NCBI RefSeq assembly: GCF_026130175.1
Contig: NZ_JAIGNI010000003.1
Span: 62,001 to 126,000 of the forward strand
Direction: 5' to 3'
Source: Lyngbya sp. CCAP 1446/10
GTDB lineage: Bacteria; Cyanobacteriota; Cyanobacteriia; Cyanobacteriales; Microcoleaceae
DNA: 64,000 nt
Part shown: piece after piece, positions 8,068 to 16,362 of the stretch
Layout: each line of letters begins with the position of its first letter
Position numbering within the stretch: the first letter of the stretch is position 1
The notes under the pieces: generated by a model
The model's database searches: none
The model's input: only the letters and a program-made list of their open reading frames with translations
What the model was told of the DNA's origin: nothing
Translations under genes and position numbers: made by a program

Positions 8068-9852
8068 GTGCCAAATAACAACACCCCAACTCAATCCTTT
8101 CAATTTGACTCAATCGACAGCGCCCTCGCAGACATGAAAGCAGGTCGGATGCTGGTAGTAGTAGATGACGAAAACCGCGAAAACGAAGGCGACGTGATTT
8201 GTGCCGCCCAATTCGCCACTCCCGACAATATCAATTTTATGGCAGTGAACGCCCGGGGTTTGATTTGTCTGGCCTTGAGCGGCGATCGACTCGATCGGCT
8301 CGAACTACCCCTGATGGTTAGCAAAAACACCGACAACAATCAAACAGCCTTCACCGTCAGCATCGATGCAGTCAACGGTGTCAGTACCGGCATCTCCGCC
8401 GAAGACCGGGCCCGCACCATCCAAGTATCCATCCACCCGGACACCAAACCTCAAGACTTGCGCCGTCCCGGTCACATTTTCCCGCTGCGGGCGATCGACG
8501 GTGGTGTCCTCAAACGCGCCGGCCACACCGAAGCCTCCGTTGACCTGTCCAGACTCGCCGGATTGTATCCCAGTGGCGTGATCTGCGAAATTCAAAACCC
8601 TGACGGTTCGATGGCGAGGTTGCCGGAATTAATCGAGTATGCCAAAACGCACAATCTCAAAATCATCAGCATTGCTGATTTAATTAGCTACCGACTCAAG
8701 CACGATCGCTTCGTCCGCCGCGAAACCGTCGCCAAATTGCCCACGGAATTCGGCGATTTTATGATTTACGCCTACCGCGACACTCAAGACAATTCAGAAC
8801 ACGTTGCTATTGTCAAGGGCGACCCCGCAGAATTTAAGGACAAACCCGTGATGGTGCGAGTGCATTCGGAATGTCTGACCGGCGATGCTTTGGGTTCGCT
8901 GCGCTGCGACTGTCGGATGCAACTGCAAGCGGCACTGAAAATGATCGAAAGTGCCGGTTCTGGCATCATAGTTTACTTGCGCCAAGAAGGTCGGGGCATT
9001 GGATTGGTAAATAAGCTAAAAGCTTACTCGCTGCAAGATTTGGGATACGATACCGTGGAAGCTAACGAGCGGTTGGGCTTTCCCGCTGATTTGCGGAACT
9101 ACGGTGTCGGAGCACAAATGCTCAACGATTTGGGAGTGCAAAAAATTCGGTTGATTACCAACAATCCGCGCAAAATTGCTGGTTTGAAAGGTTACGGCAT
9201 TGAAGTTGCCGATCGCGTCCCCTTACTGATAGAAGCCACAGATTACAACTCGATCTATCTGGCAACAAAAGCCGAAAAACTCGGTCATCTGCTGCTGCAA
9301 ACTTATTTAGTCACAGTGGCGATTCAGTGGAACGCAGCGAAGGAAGCAGGAAGAGGGAAGAAGTCAACCCCCCCCTGCCCCCCCCAAGGGGGGAAATTCA
9401 GGAAGAGGGAAGAAGGAAAAGAGGAAGATTCTGCCATCCAAAATCGGTACGAACACTTAGAACAACTGCGGCATTTGGCTGCAAGCCACGACTTGTTACT
9501 GCAAGAAGAAGCGCGGCCGGTGGGCATAGCTTTGTTTGGAGAAGGCTCGCTCATCGTTCACCTAGGCTTCGATCAAGCCGGACTCGCGGCCCCCGACTGG
9601 TACTCGGACACAAATCATCCTTACGTCAAGGCGATCGGGCAAATTTTCGCAGAAATCAGCACAGAATCCGACTTGAAAACACTAGAATTCATTGTTTCCT
9701 CCGGTGGCGATCCGCTCAAAACCCTGCAAGTCCAGCTCGATCGCGAAAACCTCCCCCTCGGACAAGTCGCGTCCGCGTGCGCGAGGCTTCAACCTCAAAA
9801 AATCTATAGTTTTTCCCCTATTCCCGATTCAGCCCTCGGAATGTCAAGCTAG
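8068..9852 (+). CDS. ribBA: Bifunctional 3,4-dihydroxy-2-butanone-4-phosphate synthase / GTP cyclohydrolase II
   Basis: RibBA supplies both precursors of riboflavin: the RibB half converts ribulose 5-phosphate, the RibA half opens GTP. The N-terminal half shows the acidic metal loop RENEGD (residues 37-42), SGDRLDRLELP and the GHxFPLRA-type motif. The C-terminal half has the zinc site Cys269-Cys280-Cys282 in HSECLTGDALGSLRCDC, then RQEGRGIGL and ITNNPRKI. Residues about 422-457 are a Lys/Glu/Pro-rich insert (CPPQGGK within it) encoded by a dispersed G/C repeat, before the cyanobacterial C-terminal extension; this makes the protein longer than usual. I chose GTG 8068 because homology starts just after it; a TTG at 7921 is possible. 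No FMN riboswitch is seen. Confidence 0.93.
   Translation: MPNNNTPTQSFQFDSIDSALADMKAGRMLVVVDDENRENEGDVICAAQFATPDNINFMAVNARGLICLALSGDRLDRLELPLMVSKNTDNNQTAFTVSIDAVNGVSTGISAEDRARTIQVSIHPDTKPQDLRRPGHIFPLRAIDGGVLKRAGHTEASVDLSRLAGLYPSGVICEIQNPDGSMARLPELIEYAKTHNLKIISIADLISYRLKHDRFVRRETVAKLPTEFGDFMIYAYRDTQDNSEHVAIVKGDPAEFKDKPVMVRVHSECLTGDALGSLRCDCRMQLQAALKMIESAGSGIIVYLRQEGRGIGLVNKLKAYSLQDLGYDTVEANERLGFPADLRNYGVGAQMLNDLGVQKIRLITNNPRKIAGLKGYGIEVADRVPLLIEATDYNSIYLATKAEKLGHLLLQTYLVTVAIQWNAAKEAGRGKKSTPPCPPQGGKFRKREEGKEEDSAIQNRYEHLEQLRHLAASHDLLLQEEARPVGIALFGEGSLIVHLGFDQAGLAAPDWYSDTNHPYVKAIGQIFAEISTESDLKTLEFIVSSGGDPLKTLQVQLDRENLPLGQVASACARLQPQKIYSFSPIPDSALGMSS
9348..9434. repeat. G/C-homopolymer repeat inserted in frame in ribBA
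   Basis: This stretch contains AGGAAGAGGGAAGAA, then CCCCCCCTG, then CCCCCCCCAAGGGGGG, then a second AGGAAGAGGGAAGAA. The near-identical 15-mers flank a C/G palindrome, so it looks like a small mobile repeat with direct flanks. It is read through in frame and adds about 30 residues to RibBA. Confidence 0.75.
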
Positions 9853-9879
9853 GGTCAAGAATAGAAAGGGCAAATCGAC

Positions 9880-11319
9880 ATGGAAATGAACGTTGGTGAC
9901 TTTCTGCACCGGCTCGACCTCAGGGGACAAGCACTTAAAGGCACCAACCTCGGCGGTGCAGAACTCCGGGGAGCAAACCTCAGGGGAACAGACCTCCGAG
10001 AAACCAACCTCAGCGACGCTAGTCTCAGGTATGCAGACCTGATCGAAGCCGACCTCACCGGCGCCAATCTCAGCGGGGCGGATTTAGCTGAGTCATTGCT
10101 CAATTTAGCCAACCTCACCAGAGCCGATTTGACCGGTGCTGTCCTCCGAGAAGCTACTCTCGTAGGAGCCGAACTCAGTCAAGCCAACCTCAAACAAGCA
10201 AGTTTGATCAAGGCCAATTTAGTTGGAGCAAATCTCCAGGAAGCCAACTTAACGAGAGCCAACCTCAGCGGAGCAGATTTGCGCGGTTCTCAGATGACTG
10301 GCGTCATTTTAGACAAAACAGTCTACAACAACCGGACTATCTTTCCTGACGATATTGACCCACGCGCAATGGGAGCAATTTTGCTAGCTCCCAATGCCTC
10401 GCTCCCCGGCTTAAATCTGGCTATGGTAGATTTGACCGAAGCCGACTTAAAAGGAGCCGATTTGCGGCGGACAAACTTATACAAAGCTATTTTATTCGGA
10501 GCAAAACTCGATCGGGCAAACTTAGCAGGAGCCAACATCAGCGGAGCGGACTTGAGGGAAGCCAGTTTGAGCGGCACCATTTTAGAAAAAGCTGTTTACA
10601 GCAACAAAACATTGTTTTCAGAAGGCATTGACCCCCGTCAAGCCGGAGCTTATTTAATTGCTCCCAATGTATCGCTGCAAGGGGTAAACTTAACCGGAGC
10701 CGACTTAAACGGGTCAGATTTAAGCGGAGCTAATTTGAGCGGTTCTAACTTAAGTTCGGTCAATCTCAAAAATGTAGATCTCAGCAGAGCCAGCTTAAAA
10801 AAAGCTTACCTCAAAGGTGCAAACTTGGAGGGAACAGACTTAAGAGGAGCCGATTTAAGCGGCGCAATTTTGCACCAAGTAAACTTGTGTTCTTCTGACC
10901 TCCGGGGTGTAGACCTAACCAGAGCCGACCTCAGCGGCGCTAATTTAAGCGATGCCGATTTGAGGGAGACAGATTTCACCGGAGCTACTTTGCTGTTCGC
11001 TAACTTGAGTGGGGCCGATTTGAGAGGTGTAGACTTGACAAAAGCTGACCTCAGCGGCGCGAAGTTAAACGAAGCTGACCTCAGAAAAGCAGATTTGATG
11101 AGAGTAAATTTGGAGGGAGCAGATTTAACTGAGGTAGACTTGAGCGATGCTCATTTATTCCGAGTTAATCTCAGAGGTGCTAACCTTAAAGGTGCAAACC
11201 TCAAAGGCGCAAGTTTGAAAGGAGTATCTTTGACCGATGCTTATTTGAGCGAAACGGATTTGACCGATGTAGACCTGCATCCGAGTTTATTTGAATGGCC
11301 ATTAGCATCGGAATTATAA
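9880..11319 (+). CDS. Pentapeptide-repeat protein
   Basis: The 479-residue product is almost wholly made of A(D/N)LxX pentapeptides (ANLRGTDLRETNLSDASL and so on), which fold into a right-handed quadrilateral beta helix. Two 36-residue non-repeat inserts interrupt it: residues 147-182 (begins ILDKTVYNNRTIF, then DPRAMGA, then LAPNASL) and a second copy about 100 residues later (ILEKAVYSNKTLF, DPRQAGA, IAPNVSL). These resemble each other, so the gene likely arose from an internal duplication. The first 13 residues (MEMNVGDFLHRLD) are the only N-terminal cap. There is no signal peptide or kinase domain, so it is probably cytosolic; function is unknown. The ATG at 9880 lies 28 bases after the ribBA stop, so co-transcription is possible. 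Confidence 0.9.
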   Translation: MEMNVGDFLHRLDLRGQALKGTNLGGAELRGANLRGTDLRETNLSDASLRYADLIEADLTGANLSGADLAESLLNLANLTRADLTGAVLREATLVGAELSQANLKQASLIKANLVGANLQEANLTRANLSGADLRGSQMTGVILDKTVYNNRTIFPDDIDPRAMGAILLAPNASLPGLNLAMVDLTEADLKGADLRRTNLYKAILFGAKLDRANLAGANISGADLREASLSGTILEKAVYSNKTLFSEGIDPRQAGAYLIAPNVSLQGVNLTGADLNGSDLSGANLSGSNLSSVNLKNVDLSRASLKKAYLKGANLEGTDLRGADLSGAILHQVNLCSSDLRGVDLTRADLSGANLSDADLRETDFTGATLLFANLSGADLRGVDLTKADLSGAKLNEADLRKADLMRVNLEGADLTEVDLSDAHLFRVNLRGANLKGANLKGASLKGVSLTDAYLSETDLTDVDLHPSLFEWPLASEL

Positions 11320-11477
11320 TTGACAGTTGGCAGTTGACAGTTGACAGTTGGCAGTTGACAGTTGACAGTTAACAGTTGGCAGTTGCTAGTTGCTAATAAT
11401 TGCCGAATAACAAATAAACGAATAACAAATAAACGAATAACAACTGACAACTGACAACTGACAACTAATCAACTGAC
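11320..11477. repeat. Heptamer tandem repeats (STRR type) in inverted arrangement
   Basis: The left arm repeats a heptamer of the form CAGTTGA/CAGTTGG about nine times. The right arm repeats CAACTGA four to five times, which is its near-complement. In between are three copies of an AACGAATAACAAATA-like unit. The arms can fold on each other with a mismatch in most heptamers. Heptameric short tandem repeats are known from filamentous cyanobacteria. It separates the pentapeptide gene from the HerA-like gene and could act as a weak terminator. Confidence 0.9.
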
Positions 11478-11479
11478 AA

Positions 11480-13216
11480 ATGACTAATGACAAACCGTTA
11501 GGCTCTGTTATTCAAGGTTCCCTCAGCAAGGGATTAGAAGTGCGATTGCACGCCGACGTTTCGGTGGAAGATATGAGGGTGGGGAAATTTCTAGTAGTGC
11601 GGGGGGTGCGATCGCACTTTTTCTGTATGCTCACCGACGTGTCTCTCGGAACATCCAGCGGACGCATTTTATCCAACCCTCCCAACCCCAACGACGATTT
11701 TCTGATCGCAGTCCTCGCCGGTAGCAGCACCTACGGTACGATCGAGCTTGCGCCCATGTTGATGCTGACTGCGGAAAAAGAAAAATCTCAAGCAATCTTC
11801 AATCCAACAGGTAACGGAGTCCCCGATAAAAAGTTGGCATTAGGCAATTTGGGTTCTTTTGAGGCACAAAGTGGTGCGGATATGGAACTGCTGCCGGTCA
11901 AAACTATTCCCAGCCACTTTTCCCAGGTGTTTGATGCCAAAGAAACCGACTTTCGAGCGGTTTTTGGCTGGGAAGATGACCCCTATCGCCGCAATTTTGC
12001 GATCGGCAAACCGATTGACATGGACGTGGCTGTATGCTTGGATTTAGACCGATTTGTGGAACGCAGCAACGGAGTTTTTGGTAAGTCGGGAACAGGAAAA
12101 TCTTTTCTGACGCGCTTGCTGCTGTCGGGAATTATTCGCAAACAAGCTGCTGTTAATCTAATTTTTGATATGCACTCGGAGTACGGCTGGGAAGCAGTTT
12201 CGGAAGGAAAACAGTTCAGCACTGTTAAAGGTTTGCGGCAGTTATTTCCCGATAAAATTCAGATTTATACCCTCGATCCAGAATCGACAAAACGCCGGGG
12301 TGTCCGTGACGCTCAAGAGTTATTTTTGAGTTTCGAGGAAATTGAAGTGGAAGATATCTCGCTAGTGCAGCGGGAGTTGAATTTGTCGGAAGCTAGTATC
12401 GAGAATGCGATTATTTTGCGCAATGAGTTGGGCAAGGGTTGGATTAACAAGTTGTTGGAAATGACCAACGAAGATATCCAAATGTTTTGCGAAGAAAAGC
12501 GGGGAAATAAATCTTCGATTATGGCTTTGCAGCGCAAATTAGAGCGTTTAAATGATTTGAAATATATTCGCAAACGCTGTCCAAAAAATTATGTAACTGA
12601 AGTTTTGCAGTGTTTGGATAGCGGTAAAAATGTAGTAATTGAGTTTGGTTCGCACTCGGATTTGCTGTCGTATATGTTAGCAGCCAATGTGATTACTCGC
12701 CGCATTCACGCATCTTATGTGCGGAAAGCTGAGAAGTTTTTGCAGAGTAAAAATCCGTGCGATCGCCCGCAACCATTGGTGATTACCATTGAGGAAGCCC
12801 ACCGCTTTCTCGATCCAGCGATCGTGCGATCGACTATTTTTGGTACAATTGCCCGCGAAATGCGAAAATACTTCGTAACTCTGCTAATTGTAGACCAGCG
12901 TCCCTCCGGTATCGACGGCGAGGTGATGTCGCAAGTCGGCACGCGGATTACAGCTTTGCTAAACGACGATAAAGACATCGATGCTATCTTTACGGGCGTT
13001 TCAGGAGGCCAGAGTTTGCGATCGGTTTTGGCCAAACTAGACTCGAAACAGCAAGCATTAGTTTTGGGGCACGCTGTACCGATGCCGGTAGTTGTACAGA
13101 CTCGTCCCTATGATGAGCAATTCTACAGGGAAATCGGGGATATCGACTGGCAAGAAATGCCCGATGAACAAGTATTTGCCGAGGCAGAATCTGCTAAAAT
13201 GGATCTGGGATTTTAG
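11480..13216 (+). CDS. HerA-like ATPase (DUF87, HAS-barrel)
   Basis: HerA-family ATPases are hexameric DNA translocases of the FtsK superfamily. The 578-residue protein has an N-terminal beta-rich segment like a HAS-barrel (residues 5-110: LGSVIQGSLSKGLEVRLHADVS, then VGKFLVVRG). A Walker A GKSGTGKS lies at 201-208, Walker B plus Glu in LVITIEEAHRFL near 432-443, and an arginine-finger-type region GTIAREMRKYFVTLLIVDQRPS follows. HerA usually pairs with the nuclease NurA; no NurA gene is next to it here. It starts at the ATG at 11480, inside the end of the heptamer repeat. The role could be DNA-end processing or conjugation-like translocation; the sequence cannot decide. Confidence 0.85.
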   Translation: MTNDKPLGSVIQGSLSKGLEVRLHADVSVEDMRVGKFLVVRGVRSHFFCMLTDVSLGTSSGRILSNPPNPNDDFLIAVLAGSSTYGTIELAPMLMLTAEKEKSQAIFNPTGNGVPDKKLALGNLGSFEAQSGADMELLPVKTIPSHFSQVFDAKETDFRAVFGWEDDPYRRNFAIGKPIDMDVAVCLDLDRFVERSNGVFGKSGTGKSFLTRLLLSGIIRKQAAVNLIFDMHSEYGWEAVSEGKQFSTVKGLRQLFPDKIQIYTLDPESTKRRGVRDAQELFLSFEEIEVEDISLVQRELNLSEASIENAIILRNELGKGWINKLLEMTNEDIQMFCEEKRGNKSSIMALQRKLERLNDLKYIRKRCPKNYVTEVLQCLDSGKNVVIEFGSHSDLLSYMLAANVITRRIHASYVRKAEKFLQSKNPCDRPQPLVITIEEAHRFLDPAIVRSTIFGTIAREMRKYFVTLLIVDQRPSGIDGEVMSQVGTRITALLNDDKDIDAIFTGVSGGQSLRSVLAKLDSKQQALVLGHAVPMPVVVQTRPYDEQFYREIGDIDWQEMPDEQVFAEAESAKMDLGF

Positions 13217-13798
13217 ATTGACAACGGCTAGATTCATTACAGAACTTAGGCAAATGTTACTGTAAATTAATCGTTGCGAACAATTGGCGATCGCTGGCAA
13301 TGACGGAAATACCTGGTTTTTGCCTGAGTTATAAATTAGAAAGTGCGAGGCTCGACAGTAAAATAAAATTAGCCCTCATCTAGGAGCCCAGGAGTTTTCC
13401 CCCTCATACCCTCAGCCCTCATTTCACAAAATTTAAGATAAATAAAACTTAGGCATTTAAACACAATTTTTAAGGGTTTGAGGATTTTTTAGCAGCTAGC
13501 TAGGAGTCGGAAAGCCCGATCGTCTCTAACTTTATGGAAACCCAAAATTTGAGTTTAAGTTATATTAATCGCTGGCGGCACTCTCGACTGTCATAATCGG
13601 TTTTAAAGGAATTTTACCAATTTACTATGTATTTTTTGAGACAAAGAACGGTTGCTTCGTGGCGATCGCAAGTTGGAAATTCCCGTTCAAATTCGCAGTT
13701 TGAAAATTCTCAGTGAGGCAGGCGGTCTACAATATAATTCAAGCCCGATGAAGTGCAAGTATCAAAAAAACACTCGCCTCGATAAGCAGGAGTAATCT
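13217..13798. other. Intergenic region before the H-NOX gene
   Basis: No reading frame or RNA gene is convincing in these 582 bases. They are AT-rich and hold several GCGATCGC-type sites and short 'ccctca' repeats near 13373-13430. An AGGAG ribosome binding site precedes the H-NOX ATG (13789-13793). The promoter for the H-NOX operon is probably here. Confidence 0.5.
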
Positions 13799-14350
13799 AT
13801 GTACGGTTTAGTTAACAAAGCGATCGAAGAAATGGTCTGTTCTCGCTTCGGGGAAGAGACTTGGGAAACCATCAAAGAGAAAGCAGATGTAGACATTGAC
13901 GTTTTCATGACAATGGATGCTTATCCAGACGATCTCACTCACCGCCTGGTACATTCGGCAAGCGAAGTGCTAGGAATGAGCGCCGATGATATTTTACAGG
14001 CTTTCGGCGAATACTGGGTAATCTATACCGCCTCTGAAGGCTACGCCCAAATCCTCGATCTGGCGGGAGATAACCTGCGGGAGTTTCTGGCAAACCTCGA
14101 CAACCTCCACGCCCGCGTAGGGTTGAATTTTCCCCAGCTTCAACCGCCTTCGTTTCAGTGTACTGAAAACTCAGAAAATAGCATGGAACTGCACTATTAC
14201 TCTCACAGGCAAGGGTTTGCCCCAATGGTGAAGGGGCTGTTGAAAGGTTTGGCGTGCCGATTCCAAACAGAGGTAGAGATCGAGCAAACAAGCGATCGCA
14301 CTCAGGGAGCAGATCGCGACGTGTTCTCCATCCACTGCAAATCTAGCTAA
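13799..14350 (+). CDS. H-NOX haem NO/O2-binding sensor protein
   Basis: H-NOX proteins bind haem and sense NO (or O2), passing the signal to a partner. The 183-residue stand-alone domain has the proximal haem ligand His104 in LDNLHARVG and the haem-propionate motif Y-x-S-x-R as Tyr133-Ser135-Arg137 in HYYSHRQG. The N-terminus [13 protein letters not shown] is typical. A ribosome binding site AGGAG lies six to eight bases before the ATG at 13799. Seven bases after its stop begins a histidine kinase with an HNOBA domain, so the two form an operon and almost surely a signalling pair. Whether it prefers NO over O2 depends on distal-pocket tyrosines that I cannot place without an alignment. Confidence 0.95.
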   Translation: MYGLVNKAIEEMVCSRFGEETWETIKEKADVDIDVFMTMDAYPDDLTHRLVHSASEVLGMSADDILQAFGEYWVIYTASEGYAQILDLAGDNLREFLANLDNLHARVGLNFPQLQPPSFQCTENSENSMELHYYSHRQGFAPMVKGLLKGLACRFQTEVEIEQTSDRTQGADRDVFSIHCKSS

Positions 14351-14357
14351 AACTATT

Positions 14358-15746
14358 ATGGTTTCCCCTGCATTCAGTTCTTCTCCTCTGATATTTGCAA
14401 AAGCTTTTCCATTTCATTTAGCATTCCGGAGATGGGAGACTGAAATTGTGCATTTGGGAGATGTTTTAGCTCGGATCTGCCCCGAATTATCTTTAGGAAG
14501 TTCGCTCAAGGAACACTTTCGGATCGAACGGCCGAACGTTCCTCTAGAATTTGACGCCATTCGAGAGCAGTCTCGCTCGATCTTCCTTCTCGAATCCCTC
14601 CACAACAAAATGCTGCTCAAAGGGCAGATGGTTGCGGCGGAAAATCAAGAAGTAATCTTTTTCCTCGGTTCCCCTTGGATCGCAGACTTAGCGGATCTCG
14701 CCCCGCTGGGGCTGACGATTAACGATTTCGCCCTTCACGATCGGGTAGTTGACTTGCTTTTCTTGTTGCAAGCACAGAAAACTGCCTTAGCGGATGCTAA
14801 AAAATTGAATGAGAAATTAACCACACAGCGAGCTCAATTGCGATCGGCACTACAGGAAGCAGAACAGGCGGCGAATGCTGTGGCCCAAAACCAACAACTC
14901 AAGAAAACTCTGCAAGAATTGCAGCAAACCCAAGCGCAACTGATCCAAAGCGCCAAAATGTCGAGCCTCGGTGAACTTGTCGCGGGTGTAGCTCATGAAA
15001 TCAACAATCCTGTCAATTTTATTCTAGGCAATCTCGACTGCGCCCGCGACAACATTCAACAGTTGCTGAAACTGATAGAACTCTATCAAAAATACAATCC
15101 CGCTCCGGCACCGGAAATTCTAGCTTATAGAGATGAAATTGAATTTGAATTTTTAAATGAAGACTTGCCTAAACTTTGCTCTTCCATGCGGGTGGGCGCT
15201 GACCGGATTGGCAAGATCGTGCTGTCGCTGCGTAATTTTTCTCGCCTAGACGAAGCGGAAATGAAGTTTGTTAATATCCACGAAGGGCTAGATAATACGC
15301 TGCTAATACTGCAACACCTGCTCAAAGAAAATAATGGCAGGCCGGAAATTGAAGTGATTAAAGAATATGGCGATTTGCCACTTATAGAATGTTATCCAGG
15401 ACAGCTCAATCAGGTGTTTGTCAATCTGCTCGGCAATGCCATAGATGCTATAGAAATGGGTGCCAGTGAGGGCGGTAGGATTCGGATTCGCACGGAACTT
15501 TTGCAGGCGGGCGATCGCGCCCAAGTGCTAATTGCCGATAACGGACCGGGATTTGACACTCTTGTGAGCGATCGAATGTTTGACCCGTTTTTTACCACAA
15601 AACCTGTAGGTCAGGGTACGGGGTTGGGGCTCTCAATCAGTTACCAGATTGTTGTTTTGAAACATCAGGGGTTGATTCGTGGCATTTGTGCACCGGGTTC
15701 GGGAGCGGAGTTTTGCGTTGAAATTCCATTGAGGCAAAAAAATTAG
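14358..15746 (+). CDS. H-NOX-associated (HNOBA) sensor histidine kinase
   Basis: This 462-residue soluble kinase most likely reads the state of the upstream H-NOX. Residues about 5-130 match the HNOBA (haem-NO-binding-associated) domain, with RWETEIVHLGDVLARICPEL and ENQEVIFFLGSPWI. A coiled coil follows at about 135-205 (QAQKTALADAKKLNEKLTTQ). The HisKA box has His213 in LVAGVAHEINNP, and the ATPase has N-box FVNLLGNAIDAIE, G1 IADNGPGF and G2 GQGTGLGLSIS. No membrane segment and no receiver domain are present, so it must pass phosphate to a response regulator encoded elsewhere. It starts at the ATG at 14358, seven bases after the H-NOX stop. A short terminator follows directly. Confidence 0.93.
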   Translation: MVSPAFSSSPLIFAKAFPFHLAFRRWETEIVHLGDVLARICPELSLGSSLKEHFRIERPNVPLEFDAIREQSRSIFLLESLHNKMLLKGQMVAAENQEVIFFLGSPWIADLADLAPLGLTINDFALHDRVVDLLFLLQAQKTALADAKKLNEKLTTQRAQLRSALQEAEQAANAVAQNQQLKKTLQELQQTQAQLIQSAKMSSLGELVAGVAHEINNPVNFILGNLDCARDNIQQLLKLIELYQKYNPAPAPEILAYRDEIEFEFLNEDLPKLCSSMRVGADRIGKIVLSLRNFSRLDEAEMKFVNIHEGLDNTLLILQHLLKENNGRPEIEVIKEYGDLPLIECYPGQLNQVFVNLLGNAIDAIEMGASEGGRIRIRTELLQAGDRAQVLIADNGPGFDTLVSDRMFDPFFTTKPVGQGTGLGLSISYQIVVLKHQGLIRGICAPGSGAEFCVEIPLRQKN

Positions 15747-15771
15747 GCTGGCGCGTTCACAGCCAGCTTTT
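15747..15771 (+). terminator. Intrinsic terminator of the H-NOX operon
   Basis: GCTGGC (15747-15752) pairs with GCCAGC (15762-15767) around a 9-base loop, followed by TTTTAT. It lies directly after the kinase stop codon. Confidence 0.8.
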
Positions 15772-15954
15772 ATAGACTTTTACTTACTCCTCGCAGAATT
15801 TCCTTATCACATTTTAAGAAAAATGTCAATAAATATTTTAAACCGTAAGTTGCAGCGAATAGGGCGATCGAGTTCGGTTATCTCGCATCTTAGCATCTAG
15901 GCAGGGAGAAAAATTCAAGCGATGATAGAACAGAGAGCAAAAAAAGCCCTCGAA

Positions 15955-15996
15955 TTGCATGAGTTTGTTTGCATGAGTCTGTTTGCATGAGTATTG
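15955..15996. repeat. Three tandem 14-bp repeats TTGCATGAGTNTGT
   Basis: TTGCATGAGTTTGT, TTGCATGAGTCTGT and TTGCATGAGTATTG follow one another without spacers. They lie about 370 bases upstream of the sigma-factor ATG and could be operator sites spaced by about 1.3 helical turns, or a slippage product. Confidence 0.75.
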
Positions 15997-16273
15997 TAAA
16001 GTTGAGTTGCAGTTAAAACTAGCAGGGAATTTAAAACCTTAAGGAAAAATGTAGAATCTTGACCTTAAGACAGAGGCTTTTACCCTTTACGATCCTGAAA
16101 ATTTGGAATAGTATTGAGAAAAGTAAACTCTTGCTTCACTTCGCCGGGAACTAGCCGTTAAAGCTAGTGAGCTACGGAAAATCAACGGGGATTACTAGAA
16201 AATTCAGCACAAAAGTAATCCAAAACCACAAGCTTCTACCGATCGTCACCGAGAAACAGGATGGGTAACATCC

Positions 16274-16315
16274 CCCTGTCGCAGTCTTTATCCCACTTGT
16301 AAAAGTGGGACAGGG
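16274..16315 (+). promoter_or_regulatory. Bulged stem-loop in the sigma-factor leader
   Basis: The inner hairpin CCCACTT-GTAA-AAGTGGG (16292-16309, seven base pairs, or eight with T16291-A16310) is enclosed by an outer helix CCCTGT/ACAGGG (16274-16279 with 16310-16315), leaving a 12-base bulge on the 5' side. No T-run follows, so it is not a standard terminator. It sits 48 bases before the ATG and may influence translation or RNA stability. Confidence 0.55.
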
Positions 16316-16362
16316 TATCACCAACTTTTTATCTGTTGTTACAAGGAGTGCAAAACTCACCC

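Larger units (their letters stand above)
15772..16362. other. Long leader region of the sigma factor gene
   Basis: No gene is seen in these 590 bases. They hold three tandem 14-mers at 15955-15996 and a bulged stem-loop at 16274-16315 (listed separately). The remaining sequence is AT-rich and probably contains the sigma-factor promoter and a long untranslated leader. Confidence 0.5.

Noticed and set aside
8305-8595. 96-residue minus frame in ribBA
   Set aside because: It is antisense to the conserved RibB half and has no independent signal.
9327-9809. 160-residue plus frame inside ribBA
   Set aside because: It is an Arg/Pro-rich shift of the RibBA frame and G/C repeat; the real frame continues through conserved sequence.
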